In this document: positions 41,764 through 47,020 of the stretch, piece by piece
How the letters are laid out: each line of letters opens with the position of its first letter
Numbering within the stretch: position 1 is the first letter of the stretch
Source of the DNA: CBDUXP01 sp965371225 [NCBI: uncultured bacterium]
GTDB taxonomy: Bacteria > Abyssobacteria > SURF-5 > CBDUXP01
DNA length: 47,020 nt
Reading direction: 5' to 3'
NCBI GenBank assembly: GCA_965371225.1
Contig: CBDUXP010000028.1
Coordinates: forward strand, 1 to 47,020
Program-made: the position numbers and the translations under genes
Notes under the pieces: generated by a model
What the model saw: the letters and a program-made list of their open reading frames with translations, nothing else
Database searches by the model: none
Told to the model about the DNA's origin: nothing

Positions 41764-42240
41764 TTACCGCTTAGAGAACTGGAACTTCTTGCGGGCGCCG
41801 GGCTGGCCGGGCTTCTGGCGTTCCACTTGCCGCGGGTCGCGGGTGAGCAGCCCCGCCTTGCGGAGCGCCAGCCTCGCGTCGGGCTTGGCTTTCACCAGCG
41901 CGCGCGCAATGCCGTGGCGCAGCGCGCCGGCCTGGCCGCTCTTGCCGCCCCCGTTCAACAGCGCGATCACGTCCCACTTGCCCACCTCGTCCGCGACTTC
42001 GAAGGGCTGCTGCACGATGAGCATGAGCGACTCGCGCGTGAAATAGCCGGGCGCCTCTTGGCCGTTCACTTGAATCTTGCCGTCGCCCGCCTTCATGCGC
42101 ACGCGCGCCACTGCGGTCTTGCGCCGGCCGAGGGCGACGGGGGCCGCCACGGGGGCGGGGGCGGGCACGGGCTCAGGGGTCGCGGCCGCGGTATCGGTCG
42201 TGGCCGCAGGAGCGGGGGAGGGGATGTCAATCTCGATCAC
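41764..42240 (-). CDS. rpsI: 30S ribosomal protein S9 with Pro/Ala-rich N-terminal extension
   Basis: 158 residues. The S9 core (about 38-158) has [43 protein letters not shown] and the terminal KKFQFSKR whose last residues contact P-site tRNA. About 36 residues of Pro/Ala/Thr-rich sequence precede it, which compact S9 lacks. It follows rplM by 16 bases. Confidence 0.94.
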   Translation of the reverse strand: MIEIDIPSPAPAATTDTAAATPEPVPAPAPVAAPVALGRRKTAVARVRMKAGDGKIQVNGQEAPGYFTRESLMLIVQQPFEVADEVGKWDVIALLNGGGKSGQAGALRHGIARALVKAKPDARLALRKAGLLTRDPRQVERQKPGQPGARKKFQFSKR

Positions 42241-42256
42241 AGGGAACCTTTCGCGC

Positions 42257-42721
42257 TCAGATACGGGGGCGGCGTTTCGCCTGGGGCAGGTCGAGCGGCT
42301 GCGGTTGCTGGGCCGCGTGCGGGTGCTCGGGCCCCACGCACACCTTCAGCTTCCGGTACATCTGCCGGCCGAGCGGCCCCTTGGGCAACATCCCCTTCAC
42401 GGCATGCTCGATAATGCGCTCGGGGAACTTGGCGCGCACCTCGGCCAGCGTCTGTTCCCTGAGCCCACCCGGGTAGCCGCTGTGGTGGCGGTAGAGCTTC
42501 TGCTCTTCCTTCCGGCCGGTGACCGCCACTTTCTCGGCGTTGATCACGATGATGAAGTCGCCCGTGTCCAGGTGCGGCGTGTAGATCGCCTTGTGCTTGC
42601 CGCGCAGGCGGAGCGCCGCCTCCGTCGCCAGCCGCCCCAACGTCAGGCCGTCCGCGTCGATGACCCACCAGGTGCGGGGAATGTCATCGACGGCGGGGAT
42701 GGCGGTTTTGAATGCAGGCAT
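42257..42721 (-). CDS. rplM: 50S ribosomal protein L13
   Basis: 154 residues. [40 protein letters not shown] and the [21 protein letters not shown] region are L13 signatures. The C-terminus carries about 10 extra residues. First gene of the rplM-rpsI operon, behind a strong promoter and a leader hairpin; L13 represses its own operon in other bacteria. Confidence 0.97.
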   Translation of the reverse strand: MPAFKTAIPAVDDIPRTWWVIDADGLTLGRLATEAALRLRGKHKAIYTPHLDTGDFIIVINAEKVAVTGRKEEQKLYRHHSGYPGGLREQTLAEVRAKFPERIIEHAVKGMLPKGPLGRQMYRKLKVCVGPEHPHAAQQPQPLDLPQAKRRPRI

Positions 42722-42761
42722 GGAAGCCGCTCGCGGCGTGGTGGCTGGTCAATAGGTTCAC

Positions 42762-42783
42762 GGCCCCACGGGTCCGCGGGGCC
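42762..42783 (-). promoter_or_regulatory. Leader hairpin of rplM-rpsI
   Basis: Near-perfect 22-base palindrome with arms GGCCCC/GGGGCC and an inner CGG/CCG, 41 bases upstream of the rplM start and downstream of its promoter. Candidate autoregulatory leader. Confidence 0.45.
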
Positions 42784-42800
42784 ATGCGACACAGCGGCAA

Positions 42801-42829
42801 ATGCTACCAGCCCCGCCGCACCGTGTCAA
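42801..42829 (-). promoter_or_regulatory. Promoter of rplM-rpsI
   Basis: Minus strand TTGACA (42829-42824), 17 bases, TAGCAT (42806-42801); start near 42794. Confidence 0.65.
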
Positions 42830-42847
42830 CGATGGCACTGGTTGCGC

Positions 42848-43636
42848 TCAGCCCGGCGCGGACGCCGGCACGGGAGCGTAATGGATGTGGCATAAGCAGA
42901 GGCCGCAGGCGGGTGCGGTCTGGCCGGCCTGTCCCCGGTCCCGGCTGGCCAGGATATGGGCCATGGCGTCCGGCTCCAGGCGCCCCGTGCCGATGTCCAC
43001 GAGGGTGCCCATCAGGGTGCGCACCATCTTGTAAAGAAAACTCGTGCCGCGGATGTCGAACGCCAGCAGCGGCGCATCCGCGGTCGTCAGGCCGGGGAAG
43101 TGCACCGCTTGCACCTCCGCTGAGTAGATGGTGCGGACGGTGTCGGTGACGTCGGAGCCGGCGGCCTGGAAGGCGGCGAAGTCGTGCTCGCCCACCAGGT
43201 ACGCCGCCGCAGCGCGCATGCGGTCGGTGTCCAGCGGCGCGCCGCGGCGCCACACCGCCCGTTGCAGGAATGGCGGCACCGCCTGCGCGGGAGCGATGAG
43301 GTAGCGGTAGTCCTTGGCCGTCGCGTGGTGCCGCGCGTGAAACTCCGCGGCCACCGGTTCCACGGCGAGCACACGAATGTCCCGCGGCAACACGCCGTTG
43401 AGGCTACGCGTCAAGCGGGCGGGCGCGGCCTCCTCCGCCAGGTCTACGTGGCAGACTTGGCCTGTGGCGTGGACGCCCGAATCCGTGCGGCTCGCGCCCG
43501 TCACCGGCACGCGGCCGAGGCGGATCGTCTCGAACGCGCCTTGCAGCGTGGCCTGGATGGAGCGGCCGTTGGCCTGCACCTGCCAGCCGGCGTAGTCCGT
43601 CCCGTCGTATTGCAGCGTGAGCTTCAGGCGCGGCAT
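42848..43636 (-). CDS. truA: tRNA pseudouridine(38-40) synthase
   Basis: 262 residues. Modifies the anticodon arm of many tRNAs. ATG 43636 reads MPRLKLTLQYDGTDYAGWQVQ; catalytic Asp in GASRTDSGVHATGQV, later DYRYLI and the FLYKMVRTLMGTLVDIG motif. A longer TTG-initiated frame is less likely. A TAGATT box (43669-43664, minus) lies 27 bases upstream. Confidence 0.95.
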   Translation of the reverse strand: MPRLKLTLQYDGTDYAGWQVQANGRSIQATLQGAFETIRLGRVPVTGASRTDSGVHATGQVCHVDLAEEAAPARLTRSLNGVLPRDIRVLAVEPVAAEFHARHHATAKDYRYLIAPAQAVPPFLQRAVWRRGAPLDTDRMRAAAAYLVGEHDFAAFQAAGSDVTDTVRTIYSAEVQAVHFPGLTTADAPLLAFDIRGTSFLYKMVRTLMGTLVDIGTGRLEPDAMAHILASRDRGQAGQTAPACGLCLCHIHYAPVPASAPG

Positions 43637-43685
43637 GGATGGCGGCCCCAAGCGCCGTGGGCGAATCTAGCTCAGCCGACCGCGA

Positions 43686-43898
43686 TCACGGGGACAGGTC
43701 GACGTACTCACAGATCGCTGCGGGCTCGGGAACCGGAAGCCCGTCTTCACGCATCCCGTCTAGATGGAACTTCATGGCTTCGCGAATTTCCCGTTCCACT
43801 TCCTCCACGGTTTGCCCCGTGGCGACGCAGCCCGGGAGATCGGGCACGTACGCGGCGTAATTCCTATCCGCCTTTTCAATCACAATTGCGTAGCGCAT
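43686..43898 (-). CDS. hicB: HicB-type antitoxin
   Basis: 70 residues. The partial RNase-H-like HicB fold (YAIVIEKADRNYAAYVPDLPGC, TVEEVEREIREAMKFHL) neutralises HicA. No C-terminal DNA-binding domain is visible, unlike longer HicBs. ATG lies 2 bases after the hicA stop. Toxin-first order hicA-hicB. Confidence 0.9.
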   Translation of the reverse strand: MRYAIVIEKADRNYAAYVPDLPGCVATGQTVEEVEREIREAMKFHLDGMREDGLPVPEPAAICEYVDLSP

Positions 43899-43900
43899 GA

Positions 43901-44092
43901 CTAATGCTCTTTCAGGCCCGCCTGCTTCAGCACGCTATTCAGTGTTCCGGGAGGGAGATCGTGCGAAGGCCTGCCCGGCACCGTGACCCGCCCCGGCTTC
44001 AGGGGATGCTTGAATTGCCGGTGACTGCCGCGCGTGCTGTGCTCGTACCAGCCGTCCTCTTGTAACAATTCTATAACATCGCGGACTTTCAT
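43901..44092 (-). CDS. hicA: HicA-type mRNA interferase toxin
   Basis: 63 residues. A dsRBD-like fold, with the catalytic His H24 in STRGSHRQFKHP and VTVPGRPSHDLPPGTLNSVL. It cleaves mRNA when free of HicB. The two genes form a compact accessory insertion between gmhA and truA. Confidence 0.9.
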   Translation of the reverse strand: MKVRDVIELLQEDGWYEHSTRGSHRQFKHPLKPGRVTVPGRPSHDLPPGTLNSVLKQAGLKEH

Positions 44093-44104
44093 GCCGGGGC
44101 TGTA

Positions 44105-44118
44105 GGCAACGAGTTGCC
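44105..44118. promoter_or_regulatory. Palindrome upstream of hicA (candidate operator)
   Basis: GGCAACGAGTTGCC, arms GGCAAC/GTTGCC, 13 bases before the hicA ATG on the minus strand. This is the expected place for autoregulation, although this HicB lacks a recognisable DNA-binding domain. Confidence 0.4.
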
Positions 44119-44157
44119 GCCGCCCACCGACCGTCGGATGATCTGGGCCTCTTCGGC

Positions 44158-44763
44158 CTAAAGCCCGAAGAGCATCTTATCCACCAAATGGCAGACGATG
44201 TGGCCGACGGCGATGTGGGACTCCTGGATCCGCATGACGTCGTCGCTGGGCACGCGGATGGTGTGGTGCGCCACGCCCTTGAGCTGGCCGCCCGTGCGGC
44301 CGGTGAACGCAATGACCCGCATGCCGCGCTCCCGCGCCTCTTCGGCCGCCTTGATGACGTTCGCGCTGTTCCCGCTCGTGCTGATGGCCAGCAGCACGTC
44401 CCCCTCTTGCCCGAGCGCTTCCACCTGTCGTGAAAAGATGCGGTCGAAGTCGTAGTCGTTCGCGCACGCCGTCAGCGCCGACGTGTCCGTCGTCAGCGCG
44501 ATGGCGGGGAGCGCGCGCCGCACGTTCTCCGGCCGGAGGCGCACGATTAATTCGGCGGCCAAGTGCTGCGCGTCTCCGGCGCTGCCGCCGTTGCCGCACA
44601 ACAGCACCTTGTGTTCGTTCTGAAACGCGTCCGCCAGCACCTGCGCCGCCTCCACGAGGGCCTCGGCGTGTTCCCGCGCGATCTGCTCCTTCACCGCCGC
44701 ACTCTCGGCGAGCCATTCGCGCACCTGCTTCGCGTAGTCCACGGCAACGGCGGGGTCGGTCAT
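44158..44763 (-). CDS. gmhA: Phosphoheptose isomerase
   Basis: 201 residues. SIS-domain enzyme converting sedoheptulose 7-phosphate to heptose 7-phosphate for LPS core or S-layer glycans. It shows LLCGNGGSAGDAQHLAAEL, ISTSGNSANVIKA, and the zinc-ligand region QESHIAVGHIVCHLVD. ATG 44763 begins MTDPAVAVDY; the longer frame is not supported. 14 bases after the leuB stop. Confidence 0.93.
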   Translation of the reverse strand: MTDPAVAVDYAKQVREWLAESAAVKEQIAREHAEALVEAAQVLADAFQNEHKVLLCGNGGSAGDAQHLAAELIVRLRPENVRRALPAIALTTDTSALTACANDYDFDRIFSRQVEALGQEGDVLLAISTSGNSANVIKAAEEARERGMRVIAFTGRTGGQLKGVAHHTIRVPSDDVMRIQESHIAVGHIVCHLVDKMLFGL

Positions 44764-44777
44764 GGGGCTGCTCCGGT

Positions 44778-45842
44778 TCAGGGGCCGTCGGTGACGTGCT
44801 GGGCCACCCAATCGCCCACCTCGGTGGTCGAATGGCCCATTTTACCCGCGCCGAGGTCGTCGATGTACTCTGTGGTGCACTGCACGATCGCGCGCTCGAC
44901 CGCCGCGCCGGCCTCCGCGTAGCCGAGCGTTTCGAGCAGCATCTGCCCCGCGCCGATGGCCGCCAGGGGGTTGATGACGTTCTGGCCGGTGTACTTCGGC
45001 GCCGACCCGCCGATGGGCTCGAACATGGACGTGCCCTCGGGGTTGATGTTGCCCCCGGCGGCGATGCCCATGCCACCCTGAATCATCGCCCCCAGGTCCG
45101 TGATGATGTCACCGAACATGTTGTCCGTCACGATCACGTCGAACCATTCGGGGTTCTTCACCATCCACATGCACGTGGCGTCCACGTGGGCGTAGTCACG
45201 CTTCACGTCCGGGTAATCCTGCGCGCCGACCTCGTGGAACGCGCGCTCCCACAGGTCCATGGCATAGGTGAGCACATTCGTCTTGCCGCAGAGGGTCAGC
45301 GTCTTCTCCCGGTTGCGCTTCTGCGTGTACTCGAACGCGTAGCGCAGGCACCGCTCCACGCCCTTGCGCGTATTGATGCTCTCCTGCACCGCCACCTCGT
45401 CCGGCGTCCCCTTCTTCAGGATGCCGCCCGCCCCGGCGTACAGGCCCTCCGTGTTCTCCCGCACCACCACGAAATCGATCTCGTCCGGCCCCTTGTCCTT
45501 CAGCGGCGTGGCCACGCCGGGGAACAGCTTCACGGGCCGCAGGTTGATGTACTGGTCCAGCGCGAACCGCAGGTGCAGCAGGATGCCCTGCTCCAGGATG
45601 CCCGGCTTCACGTCGGGATGGCCAATGGCACCCAGGAAGATGGCGTCGAACTGCCGCAGGTCCGACACCGCGCTCTCGGGCAGCACCTCCCCCGTGGCCA
45701 GGTACCGCTTGGCGCCGAAATCGAACTCGGCGGTCTCCAGGGGAATGTCAAACTTGTCCGACGCGGCCCGCAGCACCTTCACCCCTTCGCGGAGGACTTC
45801 GGGGCCGGTGCCGTCACCGGGAAGCAGCGCAATCTTTGGCAT
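44778..45842 (-). CDS. leuB: 3-isopropylmalate dehydrogenase (beta-decarboxylating dehydrogenase)
   Basis: 354 residues. NAD-dependent oxidative decarboxylase of the leucine pathway. It has [39 protein letters not shown], the KTNVL loop, [14 protein letters not shown] with the metal-binding Asp, and [16 protein letters not shown]. leuA, leuC and leuD are absent here and the next gene is gmhA. A related substrate (for example tartrate, D-malate or homoisocitrate) cannot be excluded. Confidence 0.88.
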   Translation of the reverse strand: MPKIALLPGDGTGPEVLREGVKVLRAASDKFDIPLETAEFDFGAKRYLATGEVLPESAVSDLRQFDAIFLGAIGHPDVKPGILEQGILLHLRFALDQYINLRPVKLFPGVATPLKDKGPDEIDFVVVRENTEGLYAGAGGILKKGTPDEVAVQESINTRKGVERCLRYAFEYTQKRNREKTLTLCGKTNVLTYAMDLWERAFHEVGAQDYPDVKRDYAHVDATCMWMVKNPEWFDVIVTDNMFGDIITDLGAMIQGGMGIAAGGNINPEGTSMFEPIGGSAPKYTGQNVINPLAAIGAGQMLLETLGYAEAGAAVERAIVQCTTEYIDDLGAGKMGHSTTEVGDWVAQHVTDGP

Positions 45843-45944
45843 GAGTCGTGTGATTACGTAGTGCCCGGCGCGGGGCCGGGGGCGGAGGCCGAAACGCAGC
45901 GGCCCGGAGTGGTCTCACCCAACCCCGGGCGTGCAGAAGCACGG

Positions 45945-45973
45945 AGTATACCGGTGGCCCAGCACGCGTGCAA
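45945..45973 (-). promoter_or_regulatory. Promoter of leuB-gmhA
   Basis: Minus strand TTGCAC (45973-45968), 17 bases, TATACT (45950-45945); predicted leader of about 95 bases before the leuB ATG. No clear leader peptide rich in Leu. Confidence 0.5.
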
Positions 45974-46051
45974 CGTCGGGCCTCGGTAGCGGTTGCGGGT
46001 TGGGCAGGGACGCGCTTCGGCCCGTCTTGTGTTCCTGCGCGCGGCCCAGGG

Positions 46052-46057
46052 TAGAAT
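46052..46057 (+). promoter_or_regulatory. -10-like element upstream of the cyclase gene
   Basis: TAGAAT about 45 bases before ATG 46102; a weak TTGTGT lies 19 bases upstream. A GGGGAGGG ribosome site precedes the start. Confidence 0.35.
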
Positions 46058-46101
46058 CGCTCCGTGGGCGGCAGTAACCCACCGGAAGGGGAGGGCCACC
46101 G

Positions 46102-47020
46102 ATGGAGTGTCCCAGTTGCGGGGCCGGGGTGAGGGAGGGGGTGCGCTTCTGCACCACCTGCGGCGCCTCGCTCGCCGAACGCGTGTGCGGGGAATGTGGT
46201 CGCCACCTCGCGGCAGTGGACCAGTTCTGCGGCGGGTGCGGCGCCCACTTCGGCCCCGAAGTCCCGCCCGCCCCTCGCACCTATGCGCCGCCGGCGCATC
46301 TGGCGGACAAGATTCTGCACAGCCGGGGCGCGATCGAGGGGGAGCGCAAGCAGGTGACGGTGCTGTTCGCGGACGTGCGGGGGTCCATGGACCTGCAAGC
46401 GGGAATGGACCCGGAGACGTGGCACGGGATCATGGAGGGCTGCGTCCGCGTGCTGGCCGAGGGCGTGCACCGCTACGAGGGGACCGTCAACCAGTTCACG
46501 GGGGACGGGATCATGGCGCTGTTCGGCGCGCCCATCGCGCACGAGGACCACGCGCAGCGGGCGTGTTACGCGGCGCTGCAACTGCGGGACGACGTGCGGC
46601 GCTATGCGGATGAAGTCCGGCGCGAGCACGGGGTGAGCCTCGGGGTGCGGGTGGGCTTGAACTCGGGTGAAGTCGTTGTGGCCGCCATCGGCGACGACCT
46701 GCACATGGACTACACGGCCATCGGCCATACGGTGGGTCTCGCGCAACGGATGGAAACCATGGCGGACCCGGGCACGGTCTTTCTCACGGAACACACGGCG
46801 GGCATCGTGAGCGGCTTCTTCGCCATGCGCGACCTGGGGCCCATGCCGGTCAAGGGCCTCCAGGGCAACCTGGGCGTGCAGGAACTGCAAGGGGTGGGCG
46901 CTGCGCGCAGCCGGTTGGACGTGGCGCGCGCACGCGGGTTCAGCAAATTCGTGGGCCGCGAGGGAGAGATGCGCACGCTGCACGACGCCCTGGAGCGGGC
47001 GCGGAGCGGCGACGGACAGG
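46102..47020 (+). CDS. Zinc-ribbon/class III nucleotide cyclase/AAA regulator, 3'-truncated by window edge
   Basis: At least 306 residues, open to the window end. Two zinc ribbons (C3/C6 with C17/C20; C29/C32 with C43/C46) are followed by a class III adenylate/guanylate cyclase domain (about 84-270). The metal-binding Asp residues D91 (LFADVRGS) and D135 (TGDGIMALFG) are present. The segment usually reading GDTVNLAAR is GHTVGLAQR, so the substrate-specifying Asp and transition-state Asn are replaced. After residue 283, FVGREGEMRTLHDALERAR begins the AAA/ATPase module that in this family precedes long TPR regions. Start supported by GGGGAGGG 5-10 bases upstream. Probably a large multidomain regulator with uncertain cyclase activity. 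Confidence 0.88.
   Translation, partial: MECPSCGAGVREGVRFCTTCGASLAERVCGECGRHLAAVDQFCGGCGAHFGPEVPPAPRTYAPPAHLADKILHSRGAIEGERKQVTVLFADVRGSMDLQAGMDPETWHGIMEGCVRVLAEGVHRYEGTVNQFTGDGIMALFGAPIAHEDHAQRACYAALQLRDDVRRYADEVRREHGVSLGVRVGLNSGEVVVAAIGDDLHMDYTAIGHTVGLAQRMETMADPGTVFLTEHTAGIVSGFFAMRDLGPMPVKGLQGNLGVQELQGVGAARSRLDVARARGFSKFVGREGEMRTLHDALERARSGDGQ

Noticed and set aside
44146-44158. GGCC-TCTTC-GGCC hairpin at the gmhA stop as terminator
   Set aside because: Only a 4-bp stem and no T-tract on the relevant strand.
45843-45944. Leucine-rich leader peptide or T-box upstream of leuB
   Set aside because: The frame beginning at a GTG has only a few Leu codons and no terminator or specifier-loop structure was seen.
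1-47020. CRISPR array, tRNA or rRNA genes
   Set aside because: No regularly spaced repeats and no T-loop-like GTTCRANNC with matching stems was seen; rRNA sequences were not recognised. A tool scan could still reveal an unusual tRNA.

Overview
High-GC (roughly 68-70 %) bacterial chromosome. The organism has a diderm-type gene set: gmhA (heptose for LPS), secG, pssA/psd and murA. Bacterial housekeeping blocks are present (rimP-nusA-infB-DUF503-rbfA-nrnA-truB-ribF; rpmE-prfA-prmC-radC; rplM-rpsI). I cannot name the phylum from sequence alone. Gene order and the mixture of accessory genes would fit an uncultured or deep-branching Gram-negative lineage. Most housekeeping genes lie on the minus strand and are packed with 4-base ATGA/GTGA overlaps, so translational coupling is widespread.

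Left third (1-15.6 kb), accessory. This holds a 5'-truncated acyl-CoA dehydrogenase; a GT-C (family 39-like) membrane glycosyltransferase overlapping a TPR protein; and a small membrane protein/Xre-repressor pair with two palindromic operators. It continues with a large hybrid sensor kinase behind a perfect consensus promoter; a TMTC-like GT-C/TPR fusion coupled to an alpha/beta hydrolase; a divergent membrane spermidine-synthase-like protein; and a secreted ankyrin-repeat protein. It ends with two tandem paralogous small charged proteins that I do not recognise.

Middle (15.6-33.3 kb), housekeeping, all minus strand. From promoter-proximal to distal: rpmE, prfA, prmC, radC; then psd-pssA; then rimP, nusA, infB, a DUF503 gene, rbfA, nrnA, truB, ribF, tpiA, secG, murA, hisD, hisC. 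The rimP operon has a good promoter followed by a terminator-like hairpin in its leader, which suggests attenuation. rpmE and rplM also have promoter plus leader hairpin, as expected for ribosomal-protein autoregulation.

Right part (33.4-47.0 kb). Two tandem membrane proteins appear to be built from four copies of one 4-helix unit with a Trp-rich WPxxWWxWG signature. They are followed by a HAD phosphatase with a long Pro/Ala/Glu tail, a PerM-type permease and folP. Next come a roughly 220-bp inverted CCAAG/CACGAAG repeat, a MEMO1-AMMECR1 fusion, trxA, tyrS, rpsI, rplM, truA, a HicAB toxin-antitoxin pair, gmhA and leuB. On the plus strand the window closes with a zinc-ribbon/class III cyclase/AAA-type regulator cut by the window end.

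Strongest candidates for something undescribed: the tandem small-protein pair at 14.6-15.6 kb, the duplicated four-helix membrane family at 33.4-35.2 kb, and the operator-controlled two-gene module at 3.8-4.5 kb flanked by a 25-bp direct repeat.
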